From assembly GCF_019049285.1 (NCBI RefSeq), contig NZ_JAGMUL010000097.1, positions 1-50,776 of the forward strand: 50,776 nucleotides of DNA, given 5' to 3'. Shown one piece after another: positions 30,610-42,320 of this stretch; position 1 is the stretch's first letter; every line of letters begins with the position of its first letter. Source of the stretch: Streptomyces sp. AC550_RSS872. Its GTDB lineage: Bacteria; Actinomycetota; Actinomycetes; Streptomycetales; Streptomycetaceae. The notes beneath the pieces were generated by a model. That model was not told the origin of the DNA. It was given only the letters and a program-made list of their open reading frames with translations, and ran no database searches. A program made the translations under genes and the position numbers.

Positions 30610-30753
30610 TTCATGCTCCCTTCGGTCACCGTTCCAGGCTCCCGTCGGGACCGGCCGCTTTCGTCGTCGGCGGTGACGAACTCGCGGTACATCGAAAGAT
30701 GCAGTCCAGGACCCTTCCGCGGAACCAGGCGCCGAGCGCCCGGCCCGTGTTGG

Positions 30754-31953
30754 ATGGAGGACATGGCCGTACGACTGCCCCGCCCGCACCGCTACGACTT
30801 GTGCGCCGCGCTGGCCGGACTGCTCGGCGGACTGCTGCTCTGGGGAGTGGGTCTCGCCACCCGGCCACGCAGCGAACCGCTCGTCCTGTGGGACGGACGC
30901 TGGCCCATCCTGCTGCCGCTCGCCGTCATCTCCTGCTGCGAGCTGCTGCGGCGCACCCATCCCCGCACCGGTCTGCTGATCGGCGTCGCCGCGCTGACCG
31001 TGGACACCATCACCCAGGGCAACCTGGTCACCCTCGTGATGTTCACGGACCTGGTCTACGCGGCCGTCCTGTACAGCCCGCCCGCCCCCGCCCGCCGTGT
31101 CCTGTGGATCAGCGGTCTGATGACCGTCGTCTGCACGGTGTTGCCCCTCGCCGTCTGGCGCACACCTGAGGCGCTGCTGGTCGGCGTGGTCGTGGGCCTG
31201 GTGGCGTTCACGCCCGCGGCCAGCGGCTGGATCGTGCGCAACCACCGCGACGCCGCCGACGCCGCCCGCCTGCGCGCCGAGCAGACCGCACTCCTGGCCG
31301 AGATGGACCGCGCCCAGGCCGTGACGGCGGAGCGCGCCCGCATGGCACGCGAGTTGCACGACATGGTCGCCAACCACCTCTCCGCCATCGCCATCCACTC
31401 CACGGCCGCGCTCTCCATCGCCGACCCGAAGACCTCCCAGGAGGCCCTGTCGGTCATCCGCGAGAACAGCGTCGAAGGGCTCGCCGAGATGCGCCGGCTC
31501 ATCGGCATCCTGCGCGACGGCAACGGTGACACCGAGCCCGCCGCAACCCCCACCCTCGACGGTCTCGGCGCCCTCGTCGGCACCGCCCGCACCAACGGCC
31601 TCGACGTCACCCTCGACGCCGATCACGCCGGCAACCTCCCCGCGCCGGTGGAGCTGGCCGCGTACCGGATCGTCCAGGAGTCCCTCACCAACGCCTTGAA
31701 GCATGCCGGCCCCGGCCGGGTCACCGTCGCCCTGCGGCAGCGGGACGGCTCGCTGACCATCGCCGTGACCAGCCCGTACGGGGGCGACAGTGATGCGCCG
31801 CGCGCGCCGGGCTCCGGTGCCGGCCTGGTCGGGATGCGGGAGCGGGCCACCCTGCTCGGCGGCACGCTTCGGGCCGAGCCCGAGGACTCGGCGGACGGCA
31901 AGATCTGGGCCGTACGCGCCACACTCCCCATCGTCGAAGGAGACCCCGCATGA
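30754..31953 (+). CDS. NarL-type sensor histidine kinase
   Basis: This 399-aa kinase is HisKA_3 type. The N-terminal half (about residues 15-160) has five or six membrane segments and little extracellular sequence, suggesting sensing of a membrane or intramembrane signal. The dimerisation helix ERARMARELHDMVANHLSAI carries phospho-accepting His202. The ATPase domain has IVQESLTNALKHAGPGRVTV as the N-box and GSGAGLVGMRERATLLGG as the G-box. Two starts are possible: 30754 (used here) and 30763, the second having GGAGG too close to it. The stop overlaps the response regulator ATG. The signal is unknown. Confidence 0.92.
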   Translation: MEDMAVRLPRPHRYDLCAALAGLLGGLLLWGVGLATRPRSEPLVLWDGRWPILLPLAVISCCELLRRTHPRTGLLIGVAALTVDTITQGNLVTLVMFTDLVYAAVLYSPPAPARRVLWISGLMTVVCTVLPLAVWRTPEALLVGVVVGLVAFTPAASGWIVRNHRDAADAARLRAEQTALLAEMDRAQAVTAERARMARELHDMVANHLSAIAIHSTAALSIADPKTSQEALSVIRENSVEGLAEMRRLIGILRDGNGDTEPAATPTLDGLGALVGTARTNGLDVTLDADHAGNLPAPVELAAYRIVQESLTNALKHAGPGRVTVALRQRDGSLTIAVTSPYGGDSDAPRAPGSGAGLVGMRERATLLGGTLRAEPEDSADGKIWAVRATLPIVEGDPA

Positions 31954-32591
31954 TCCGCGTCCTCGTCGCCGAGGACCAGTCCGCCGTCCGTGCCGGGCTC
32001 GTCCTCATCCTGCGCAGCGCGCCCGACATCGAGGTGGTCGGCGAGGCGGCTGACGGCGAGCAGGCGGTGGCGCTGGCCCGGGAGCTGCGGCCGGACCTGG
32101 TGCTGATGGACGTACAGATGCCGCGTCTTGACGGGGTGTCGGCCACGCGACAGGTCGTGGCCGAGCAACTGGCCGATGTCCTCGTGCTCACCACCTTCGA
32201 CCTCGACGAGTACGTCTTCGGCGCACTGCGCGCGGGCGCGTCCGGCTTCCTGCTGAAGAACACGGACGCGAAGGATCTGCTGGCGGCCGTGCGGACGGTG
32301 GCCCGCGGGGAGGGCCTGATCGCACCGGCCGTCACACGGCGGCTCATCGCCGAGTTCGCCGCCAAGCCCGTACGCGAGCCGAAGGCCGACCCCACGGTTC
32401 TGGATCAGCTCACCCGGCGCGAGCGCGAGGTGCTGTCCTGTCTCGGCGAGGGGCTGTCCAACGCCGACATCGCGTCCCGCCTCGACATGGCCGAGGCCAC
32501 GGTGAAGACCCACGTCAGTCGTCTGCTGGGGAAGCTGGAGCTGCGCAGCCGGGTTCAAGCGGCCGTGTTGGCCCAGGAGTTGGGCATCTAG
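31950..32591 (+). CDS. NarL/LuxR-type response regulator
   Basis: This 213-aa protein has a receiver domain (1-118) with Glu8/Asp9, phospho-acceptor Asp54 in DLVLMDVQMPRLDG and a Lys near 104 (SGFLLKNTDAKDLL). A C-terminal LuxR HTH follows: LTRREREVLSCLGEGLSNAD and DMAEATVKTHVSRLLGKLEL, about residues 150-208. The ATG overlaps the kinase stop (ATGA), so the pair is co-translated. It ends 127 bp before the chitinase gene, but the chitinase has its own promoter at 32619-32660. Target genes are unknown; the divergent membrane protein gene is a candidate. Confidence 0.94.
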   Translation: MIRVLVAEDQSAVRAGLVLILRSAPDIEVVGEAADGEQAVALARELRPDLVLMDVQMPRLDGVSATRQVVAEQLADVLVLTTFDLDEYVFGALRAGASGFLLKNTDAKDLLAAVRTVARGEGLIAPAVTRRLIAEFAAKPVREPKADPTVLDQLTRREREVLSCLGEGLSNADIASRLDMAEATVKTHVSRLLGKLELRSRVQAAVLAQELGI

Positions 32592-32616
32592 GGGTGGGGG
32601 CCCGGCCGTATACGAG

Positions 32617-32660
32617 AGTGGTCCAGACCTATTGACCTGTGGTCCAGACCTTTCTATTCT
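32617..32660 (+). promoter_or_regulatory. Chitinase promoter with two TGGTCCAGACCT repeats
   Basis: TGGTCCAGACCT occurs at 32619-32630 and 32640-32651. Between and after them are a -35 box TTGACC (32632-32637) and a -10 box TATTCT (32655-32660), spaced by 17 bp. These direct repeats are the established hallmark of Streptomyces chitinase promoters. Each is also close to the DasR-responsive palindrome ACTGGTCTAGACCACT. Chitin induction, glucose repression and N-acetylglucosamine control are inferred. Confidence 0.9.
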
Positions 32661-32718
32661 CGCGGCACCGTGGGCGTGAAGGCTCAGTCACGCCCCCAAC
32701 TCCCCGAGGAGGCGCAGC

Positions 32719-34568
<1,850 letters not shown>

Positions 34569-34572
<4 letters not shown>

Positions 34573-35015
34573 GCGACATTGACGCGCTGACCGGGCGGGG
34601 CTGCCTCAAGCCACGCGAGGAAACCGGTCAGCGCGTCTTCGCTCATGGCGAGTTCGAGGCGCGTGCCCCGGTGCAGACAGGTGAGGATCACCGCGTCGGA
34701 GAGCAGCGCCAGCTCCTCCTCGCCGTCGGGGACCCGGCGGCCGGCCACCTCGATGGCGGAGCGCTCCAGGATGCGGCGCGGGCGGTAGGCGTAGGAGAAG
34801 ACGCGGTACCACTCGATGCGGTCGCCGTTGTAGCGGGCGACGCCGTAAGACCAGCCTTTGCCGTTGGTGTCGGGTTTCTCCGGGACGTCCCAGCGCAGCG
34901 AACAGTCGAAGGTGCCGCCCGAGCGCTGGATGAGTCTGCGGCGCAGGCCGAAGACGAACAACCCCAGCACCACGAGGGCGACGACGATTCCGCACACAGT
35001 CAGAGCGAGGACCAT
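34569..35015 (-). CDS. DUF2550 membrane-anchored protein
   Basis: This 148-aa protein runs from the ATG at 35015, which has GAGGAGG nine bases upstream; a GTG at 35021 is an alternative. A single N-terminal membrane helix (ALTVCGIVVALVVLGLFVFG) is followed by a cytoplasmic or extracytoplasmic beta-rich domain with FDCSLRW, GWSYGVARYNGDRIEWYRVF and AYRPRRILERS, the DUF2550 pattern. This gene follows atpC in many actinobacteria, including mycobacteria as I recall. The function is unknown; a PH-like fold is plausible. The stop codon shares a CTAG with the chitinase stop, so the two convergent genes overlap by four bases with no terminator between. Confidence 0.9.
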
Positions 35016-35071
35016 CGACACCGACCTCCTCGTCTCCTAGGTAACGGAACGGAAAAAACTTCCATATCTGC

Positions 35072-35119
35072 CTCAGCCGCGACCGGCACCGGATTGCTCC
35101 GGTCCCAGCCGCGGCTGAG
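35072..35119 (-). terminator. ATP synthase operon terminator or attenuator
   Basis: CTCAGCCGCG (35072-35081) and CGCGGCTGAG (35110-35119) form the outer stem, with ACCGGA/TCCGGT inside. Reading in the operon direction, a run of six T follows about 13 bases after the stem. It lies between atpC and the DUF2550 gene. A smaller GAGCC/GGCTC hairpin lies at 35145-35159. Confidence 0.75.
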
Positions 35120-35177
35120 TGACGTCATCGCGTGCGCTCCCCCAGAGCCTAAAGGGCTCGGGAGGTGACCTGGGGGG

Positions 35178-35552
35178 TCAGCGCGCCGTCGCCGCCCGCA
35201 GGCGGACCTCCGCGCGGCGCTCGGCGGACGCGTCGTCGTCCCCCTTCGCGCGCTCGAGTGCCCGCTCCGCGCGCTGGACATCGATCTCGTCCGACAGCTC
35301 GGCGATCTCGGCCAGCAGCGACAGCTTGTCGTCCGCGAAGGAGATGAAACCGCCGTGCACCGCGGCGATGACGGTTCCACCTTCACTCGTACGGATGGTC
35401 ACCGGGCCCGACTCCAGCACACCGAGCAGCGGCTGGTGACCGGGCATGACGCCGATGTCGCCGGACGTGGTGCGCGCGATGACCAGGGTGGCCTGGCCGG
35501 ACCAGACCTCACGGTCGGCGGCGACCAACGCGACGTGCAGCTCAGCAGCCAA
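35178..35552 (-). CDS. atpC: ATP synthase F1 epsilon subunit (TTG start)
   Basis: This 124-aa protein is the correct length for an actinobacterial epsilon subunit. It opens with (M)AAELHVALVAADREVWSG and contains GDIGVMPGHQPLLGVLESG, the beta-sandwich signature; the C-terminal helical hairpin is ELSDEIDVQRAERALERAKG. The start is a TTG at 35550-35552, with AGGAG five bases upstream; no ATG or GTG fits the family N-terminus. Epsilon couples gamma rotation and inhibits hydrolysis. The 130-bp gap after atpD has two strong hairpins, unlike the tight joins elsewhere in the operon. A weak start and the hairpins would both lower epsilon synthesis relative to beta. Confidence 0.95.
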   Translation of the reverse strand: MAAELHVALVAADREVWSGQATLVIARTTSGDIGVMPGHQPLLGVLESGPVTIRTSEGGTVIAAVHGGFISFADDKLSLLAEIAELSDEIDVQRAERALERAKGDDDASAERRAEVRLRAATAR

Positions 35553-35570
35553 GGTGGCTCCTCGGTTCAC

Positions 35571-35592
35571 CACCCGGCGGTTCTGCCGGGTG
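35571..35592 (-). promoter_or_regulatory. Hairpin close to atpC ribosome site
   Basis: CACCCGGC (35571-35578) and GCCGGGTG (35585-35592) form a perfect 8-bp stem with a six-base loop, just upstream of the atpC AGGAG. It may limit epsilon translation or protect the message end. Confidence 0.55.
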
Positions 35593-35619
35593 TTGGTTAC
35601 AAGTCTAGTAGGCGTGGAT

Positions 35620-35648
35620 GAGGGGGCGGGACGAACCCCCGCCCCCTC
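35620..35648 (-). promoter_or_regulatory. Strong hairpin between atpD and atpC
   Basis: GAGGGGGCGGG (35620-35630) and CCCGCCCCCTC (35638-35648) form a perfect 11-bp GC stem with a seven-base loop, 34 bp after the atpD stop. It may be a partial terminator or an mRNA-stability element inside the operon. Confidence 0.65.
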
Positions 35649-35682
35649 CGTCAAGAGCTCAGTGGCTCAAGAGCACCGTGCG

Positions 35683-37118
<1,436 letters not shown>

Positions 37119-37119
<1 letters not shown>

Positions 37120-38036
37120 TAGCGGTCACTCCCCGCGGTCGCGTCGGCCAGGGCTGCGGAGCCACCGACGATCTCGCTGATTTCCTGGGTGATTTCGGCC
37201 TGGCGGGCCGCGTTCGCGAGCCGGGACAGCGTCTCGATGAGCTCTCCGGCGTTGTCGGTGGCCGACTTCATCGCGCGCCGCGTGGCGGCGTGCTTGGAAG
37301 CGGCCGACTGGAGGAGCGCGTTGTAGATACGGCTCTCCACATAGCGCGGCAGCAGGGCGTCGAGGACGTCCTCCGCCGAGGGCTCGAAGTCGAACAGCGG
37401 AAGGATCTCGCCCTTGGACGGGGCCTCCTGCGCGACCTCTTCGAGACGGAGCGGCAGAAGCTGGGCGTCCAGCGCCTGCTGCGTCATCATCGACACGAAC
37501 TCGGTGTAGACGATGTGGAGCTCGTCCACGCCGCCCTCGGCCGTCTCCGTCTCGATCGCCTCGATCAGCGGCGCCGCGACCTTCTTGGCGTCCGCGTACG
37601 TGGGCTCGTCGGTGAAGCCGCTCCACGACTCCGCGATCGTGCGCTCACGGAAGTTGTAGTGCGCCACACCACGGCGGCCGACGATGTAGACGTCGACCTC
37701 CTTGCCCTCGCGCTCCAGGCGCTCGGTCAGCTGCTCCGCCGCCTTGATGGCGTTGGAGTTGAAGGCGCCGGCAAGGCCACGGTCGCTCGTGAGGAGCAGC
37801 ACCGCGGACCGCGTGACCGTCTCGGCCTGCGTGGTCAGCGGGTGCTTGGTGTTCGAGCCGGTGCCGACCGCCGTGACCGCGCGGGTGAGCTCGGTCGCGT
37901 ACGGCGTGGAGGCCGCCACCTTGCGCTGCGCCTTGACGACGCGCGAGGCGGCGATCATCTCCATCGCCTTCGTGATCTTCTTGGTCGCGGTGACGGATCG
38001 GATGCGACGCTTGTAGACCCGGAGCTGGGCTCCCAT
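37119..38036 (-). CDS. atpG: ATP synthase F1 gamma subunit
   Basis: This 305-aa central stalk subunit begins MGAQLRVYKRRIRSVTATKK and ends with the long C-terminal helix containing AMKSATDNAGELIETLSRLA, both hallmark segments. LLTSDRGLAGAFNSNAIKA is the conserved core loop. It transmits rotation between the c-ring and the catalytic hexamer. The start ATG lies 21 bp after atpA with AAGGAAGG upstream. Length is usual for actinobacteria, which have a longer gamma than proteobacteria. Confidence 0.98.
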
Positions 38037-38057
38037 GAGTCAGGTCCCTTCCTTACG

Positions 38058-39665
38058 TCACTTGGAGGCGCTGGTCGCCTTCGGGGCGGCCGGAGCCTCT
38101 TCGCCGAGGAGCTTGCCGTCCGCGGTCTCGAACTGCTTCTTGAACTCCGCGATGGCGTCGGCGACGGCGGTCAGGGTGTCGTCCGACATCTTGGCGCCCT
38201 CCTTGATGGAGGTCATGAGGCCCTGCTCCTTGCGGTGCAGGTACTCCAGGAGCTCCTTCTCGAAGCGGCGGATGTCGCCGACCGGGACGTCGTCCATCTT
38301 GCCGGTGGTGCCGGCCCACACGGAGACGACCTGGTCCTCGGTGGCCATCGGCTCGTACTGGGCCTGCTTCAGCAGCTCGACCATGCGCTGACCGCGCTCC
38401 AGCTGCGCCTTCGACGCGGAGTCCAGGTCGGAACCGAAGGCGGCGAACGCCTCCAGCTCACGGAACTGGGCGAGGTCGACGCGGAGACGGCCGGAGACCT
38501 GGCGCATCGCCTTGTGCTGCGCGGAACCACCGACTCGGGAGACGGAGATACCGACGTTCAGCGCGGGGCGCTGACCGGCGTTGAACAGGTCCGACTCCAG
38601 GAAGCACTGGCCGTCGGTGATGGAGATGACGTTGGTCGGGATGAACGCCGAGACGTCGTTGGCCTTGGTCTCGACGATCGGCAGACCGGTCATCGAGCCG
38701 GCACCCATGTCGTCGGAGAGCTTCGCGCAGCGCTCCAGCAGACGGGAGTGCAGGTAGAAGACGTCACCCGGGTAGGCCTCACGGCCCGGCGGGCGGCGCA
38801 GCAGCAGGGACACGGCGCGGTAGGCGTCGGCCTGCTTCGACAGGTCGTCGAAGATGATGAGGACGTGCTTGCCCTCGTACATCCACTGCTGGCCGATGGC
38901 CGAACCGGTGTACGGCGCCAGGTACTTGAAGCCGGCCGGGTCGGACGCCGGGGCGGCGACGATGGTCGTGTACTCCAGCGCGCCGTTCTCCTCCAGCGCG
39001 CGGCGGACCGACGCGATCGTCGAGCCCTTCTGGCCGATGGCGACGTAGATGCAGCGGACCTGCTTGCTCGGGTCGCCGGTGCGCCAGTTGTCGCGCTGGT
39101 TGATGATCGTGTCGACGCACAGCGCAGTCTTGCCGGTCTGGCGGTCACCGATGATCAGCTGACGCTGGCCACGGCCGATCGGGGTCATCGCGTCGACGGC
39201 CTTGTAGCCGGTCTCCATCGGCTCGTGCACCGACTTGCGCTGCATGACCGTGGGGGCCTGCAACTCAAGGGCGCGGCGGCCGGACGTCTCGATCTCGCCG
39301 AGGCCGTCGATCGGGTTGCCGAGCGGGTCGACGACGCGGCCGAGGTAGCCCTCGCCGACGGCCACGGAGAGGACCTCACCGGTACGGGAGACCGGCTGAC
39401 CCTCCTCGATGCCGCTGAACTCACCGAGGACGATGGCACCGATCTCGCGCTCCTCGAGGTTGAGGGCGAGGCCGAGGGTGCCGTCCTCGAACTTCAGCAG
39501 TTCGTTGGCCATGGCCGAGGGCAGGCCCTCGACCTTCGCGATGCCGTCGCCGGCAAGGGTGACCGTACCGACCTCCTCGCGCGAGGCCGCGTCCGGCTTG
39601 TACGACTGGACGAAGTTCTCCAGCGCGTCCCGGATCTCCTCCGGCCGGATCGTGAGCTCCGCCAT
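38058..39665 (-). CDS. atpA: ATP synthase F1 alpha subunit
   Basis: This 535-aa subunit starts MAELTIRPEEIRDALENFVQ; the frame upstream to 39743 is not family-like. The P-loop GDRQTGKTALCVD, the region VGISVSRVGGSAQHKAMRQV with the arginine finger, and QRYEP-like QAQYEPMATEDQV are visible. It carries the non-catalytic nucleotide sites. The C-terminus is extended by about 20 mostly charged and Ala-rich residues, as in other actinobacteria. A 126-bp gap from atpH contains a hairpin at 39714. Confidence 0.98.
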   Translation of the reverse strand: MAELTIRPEEIRDALENFVQSYKPDAASREEVGTVTLAGDGIAKVEGLPSAMANELLKFEDGTLGLALNLEEREIGAIVLGEFSGIEEGQPVSRTGEVLSVAVGEGYLGRVVDPLGNPIDGLGEIETSGRRALELQAPTVMQRKSVHEPMETGYKAVDAMTPIGRGQRQLIIGDRQTGKTALCVDTIINQRDNWRTGDPSKQVRCIYVAIGQKGSTIASVRRALEENGALEYTTIVAAPASDPAGFKYLAPYTGSAIGQQWMYEGKHVLIIFDDLSKQADAYRAVSLLLRRPPGREAYPGDVFYLHSRLLERCAKLSDDMGAGSMTGLPIVETKANDVSAFIPTNVISITDGQCFLESDLFNAGQRPALNVGISVSRVGGSAQHKAMRQVSGRLRVDLAQFRELEAFAAFGSDLDSASKAQLERGQRMVELLKQAQYEPMATEDQVVSVWAGTTGKMDDVPVGDIRRFEKELLEYLHRKEQGLMTSIKEGAKMSDDTLTAVADAIAEFKKQFETADGKLLGEEAPAAPKATSASK

Positions 39666-39713
39666 CTGGGTTCCCTGCTCTCCTTGTTGGGCCCGAAGTT
39701 TCACTTTGGGGGT

Positions 39714-39730
39714 CTGGGGGCGACCCCCAG
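39714..39730 (-). promoter_or_regulatory. Hairpin between atpH and atpA
   Basis: CTGGGGG (39714-39720) and CCCCCAG (39724-39730) pair perfectly around CGA. It lies in the longest gap in the front half of the operon and could mark an mRNA processing or stability point. Confidence 0.5.
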
Positions 39731-39791
39731 GATCCTTCTGCACGGCCCAACCAGGGCCGTCGTAAGTACGTACTGCCTATGAAGTTGCTGG

Positions 39792-40607
39792 TCAGCTCGC
39801 CAGTCGGCGGCCGGCGTCCTCGATGCGGTCCGCGAGGGAGCCGTTGATGACCTCGTCACCGACCTGCACCCGGATTCCGCCGACGACCTCGGGGTCCACG
39901 TCGAGGTTGAGGTGCATCGGGCGGCCGTAGAGCTTCGCGAGGGCGGCACCCAGGCGCTGCTTCTGCCGGTCGCTCAGCGGCACCGCCGAGGTGACCACGG
40001 CCACCATGCGGTCCCGACGGTCGGCGGCGAGCTTGGACAGGGACTCCAGTCCCGACTCCAGGCTACGTCCACGCGGCGCGGTCACAAGACGCGTGACCAG
40101 ACGCTCGGTGGTCGCCTTGGCCCGGCCGCCGAGCAGGCCGCGCAGCAGCTCGCCCTTGGCCGAGACGGTGGCGGCGCGGTTGGTCAGCGCGGCACGCAGC
40201 TCGGTGCTCGAGGAGACGATCCGGCCGAACCGGAACAGCTCGTCCTCGACCTCGTCGAGCGTGCCCGCCTTCTGCGCGGCGGTGAGGTCGGCGGTGACCG
40301 CCAGCTCCTCCAGCGCGTCCACCAGGTCGCGGGACTGCGACCAGCGGGAGCGCACCATGCCGGCCAGCAGGTCAGCGGCCTCGCCGCCGACCTGGCCGCT
40401 GAGCAGGCGCTGGGCCAGCTCGGCCTTCGCCTCTCCGGCCTGCGCCGGGTCGGTCAGGACCCGACGCAGCGACACCTCGCGGTCGAGCAGCGCGGTGACG
40501 GCGGCCAGCTCGTCGGCGAGCTTGGCCGCGTCGACGGACGTGGAGTCCGTCAGCGCGTCGAGACGCTCACGTGCGGCTGCCAGGGCCTCGCGGCTCGCTC
40601 CGTTCAT
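39792..40607 (-). CDS. atpH: ATP synthase F1 delta subunit
   Basis: This 271-aa protein is longer than the ~180-aa bacterial norm, as usual for actinobacteria. The N-terminal extension MNGASREALAAARERLDAL is followed by helical bundles. The C-terminal part holds VTSAVPLSDRQKQRLGAALA and the conserved tail VVGGIRVQVGDEVINGSLAD. It links the peripheral b stalk to the alpha-beta head. The ATG overlaps the atpF stop by four bases (ATGA). Confidence 0.96.
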   Translation of the reverse strand: MNGASREALAAARERLDALTDSTSVDAAKLADELAAVTALLDREVSLRRVLTDPAQAGEAKAELAQRLLSGQVGGEAADLLAGMVRSRWSQSRDLVDALEELAVTADLTAAQKAGTLDEVEDELFRFGRIVSSSTELRAALTNRAATVSAKGELLRGLLGGRAKATTERLVTRLVTAPRGRSLESGLESLSKLAADRRDRMVAVVTSAVPLSDRQKQRLGAALAKLYGRPMHLNLDVDPEVVGGIRVQVGDEVINGSLADRIEDAGRRLAS

Positions 40608-41152
40608 CGCGCGGCCTCGGCCTTCTCCTCGAGGTCCTCGAGGAAGCGGTCGATGACACGGCTCTGCCGGGCGTGGTCCTCCAGGGACTCGCCGACGAGC
40701 TTGCCGGCCAGTTCGGTGGCGAGCTTGCCGACGTCCTGGCGCAGCGCGGACGCGGCGGCCTTGCGGTCGGCCTCGATCTGGGCGTGACCGGCGGCGACGA
40801 TCTCCTCGCGCTGCCGCTGGCCTTCCGCGCGCATCTCGGCGATGAGCGTGGCGCCCTGCTCCTGCGCCTCCTGGCGCAGACGCGCGGCGTCGTGCCGGGC
40901 CTCGGCGAGCTGGGCCTTGTACTGCTCCAGGACGCTCTGGGCCTCGGTGCGAGCCTCCTCGGCCTTCTCGATCCCGCCCTCGATGGCCTCGCGGCGCTCT
41001 TCCAGAACCTTGTTGATGTTCGGAAGGAGCTTCTTGCCCAGGACGAAGAAGACAATCGCGAAGGCGATCAGACCGATGACGAGCTCGGGGATCTCCGGGA
41101 TCAGAGGATTCTGGGCTTCCTCCGCCGCGATTTGCAGCAAGGGCGAAGTCAC
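40604..41152 (-). CDS. atpF: ATP synthase Fo b subunit
   Basis: This 182-aa peripheral stalk protein runs from the GTG at 41152, preceded by AAGGAAC. One membrane helix lies near residues 24-43 (LVIGLIAFAIVFFVLGKKLL). It is followed by a long charged coiled coil containing RREAIEGGIEKAEEARTEAQ. It dimerises and connects the a subunit to delta. It is coupled to atpH by overlapping codons and follows atpE by 40 bp. Confidence 0.96.
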   Translation of the reverse strand: MTSPLLQIAAEEAQNPLIPEIPELVIGLIAFAIVFFVLGKKLLPNINKVLEERREAIEGGIEKAEEARTEAQSVLEQYKAQLAEARHDAARLRQEAQEQGATLIAEMRAEGQRQREEIVAAGHAQIEADRKAAASALRQDVGKLATELAGKLVGESLEDHARQSRVIDRFLEDLEEKAEAAR

Positions 41153-41192
41153 ATCAGTTCCTTCCGTGGAATTCTCTCGTCGGACGAGACGG

Positions 41193-41435
41193 TCAGGACG
41201 GGTAGACGAAGCCCATGACCAGACCGATCAGGGCGAGCGCCTCACAGAGCACGAAGCCCAGGATCTGGTTCTGACGGATCAGGCCGGCGGCCTCGGGCTG
41301 GCGGGCGAGCGCCTGGGTGCCGTTACCGAAGATGATGCCAACGCCGACGCCGGGGCCGATGGCCGCGAGGCCGTAGCCGATGGCAGCGAGGTTGCCCTTG
41401 ATTTCGACCGCGGCGAGGGTGTCGAGAGCGGACAT
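41193..41435 (-). CDS. atpE: ATP synthase Fo c subunit
   Basis: This 80-aa hairpin of two membrane helices has the loop ARQPEAAGLIRQNQ between them. The ion-binding carboxylate is Glu65 in FVLCEALALIGLVM; the surrounding residues suggest proton rather than sodium coupling. The first helix contains the Gly-rich GLAAIGPGVGVGIIFGNG. The rotor ring forms from many copies. AGAAGGAAG precedes the ATG. The hairpin at 41463 lies just upstream and may help give this subunit its high expression. Confidence 0.97.
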   Translation of the reverse strand: MSALDTLAAVEIKGNLAAIGYGLAAIGPGVGVGIIFGNGTQALARQPEAAGLIRQNQILGFVLCEALALIGLVMGFVYPS

Positions 41436-41462
41436 GCCGTAACTTCCTTCTCTTTACACAGG

Positions 41463-41483
41463 CCGGTGGGGGTTGGCCACCGG
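41463..41483 (-). promoter_or_regulatory. Hairpin between atpB and atpE
   Basis: CCGGTGG (41463-41469) and CCACCGG (41477-41483) pair around a seven-base loop, 27 bp after the atpB stop. It is a candidate mRNA-stability element for the highly expressed c subunit. Confidence 0.45.
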
Positions 41484-41510
41484 AAGTTCAGGGGGTGGTG
41501 GTGCGGGTGC

Positions 41511-42320
41511 TCAGTGGTGCTCGGCGAGCGCGCCCTGGATGTAGCTACAGGACAGGAGGATGAAGACGTAGGCCTGAAGGGCCTGGATGAACAGCTCGAA
41601 TACCGTCATCACGATCACCATCAGGAACGAGACCGCGGAGTACGCGATGCCGATGCCGTTGAGCAGGTACCAGGTTCCGATGGTGAAGATCAGGATCAGG
41701 ACGTGCCCGGCGAACATGTTGGCAAAGAGCCGGACGGCGTGGGTGAAGGGCCGGATGAACACGTTCGACAGGAACTCGAAGAACATGACCATCGGGAACA
41801 CCGGGCCGAGCGACGGGTCGTAGCCGGTGATGTTCTTCCAGCCGCCGATGAAGCCGTGCCGCTTGAAGGTCAGGCTCATCCACAGGATGTAGACGATGGC
41901 GGCGAGACCGGCGGGGAAGGCGATGACCGCGGTGGCGGGGAACTGGGCGACCGGGATGATCGACCAGAGGTTCATGATCCAGATGAAGAAGAAGAGCGAG
42001 ACCATCAGCGGGACGTACTTCTCGCCCTCGCGCTTGCCGATCGTCTCGTAGACGACGCCACGACGTACGAAGTCGTAGCCCGCCTCACCGATCATCTGGA
42101 GCTTGCCCGGGATCAGCTTCGGCTTGTTGAAAGCGGCCCAGAAGAATCCGATGACGACGAGCGTGCTCACCAGCGACAGCAGCATCGGCTTGTTGAAGTC
42201 GATGCCGCCGACGGTGAACATCGGCTCGAAGAGGAACGAGTGCAGGCCGGGGGTCGGGAAACCGCACCCGTCGAAAATATGACAGTCGGTCTCGAAGGCG
42301 AGCGTCTTGGCATTACTCAC
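41511..42320 (-). CDS. atpB: ATP synthase Fo a subunit
   Basis: This 269-aa protein runs from the GTG at 42320, which has GGAGC six bases upstream; the frame runs further to 42356. It starts (M)SNAKTLAFETDCHIFDGCG and has five to six membrane helices. The proton-channel Arg lies in FIRPFTHAVRLFANMFAGHV, and the last helix, FELFIQALQAYVFILLSCSY, is typical. It forms the half channels facing the c-ring. It follows atpI by 222 bp, a long gap with no second gene recognised. Confidence 0.96.
   Translation of the reverse strand: MSNAKTLAFETDCHIFDGCGFPTPGLHSFLFEPMFTVGGIDFNKPMLLSLVSTLVVIGFFWAAFNKPKLIPGKLQMIGEAGYDFVRRGVVYETIGKREGEKYVPLMVSLFFFIWIMNLWSIIPVAQFPATAVIAFPAGLAAIVYILWMSLTFKRHGFIGGWKNITGYDPSLGPVFPMVMFFEFLSNVFIRPFTHAVRLFANMFAGHVLILIFTIGTWYLLNGIGIAYSAVSFLMVIVMTVFELFIQALQAYVFILLSCSYIQGALAEHH

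Noticed and set aside
30612..31704. Long upstream extension of the membrane protein gene at 30028-30609
   Set aside because: The extension is antisense to the sensor kinase; a GTG with a good ribosome site at 30609 gives a clean membrane protein.
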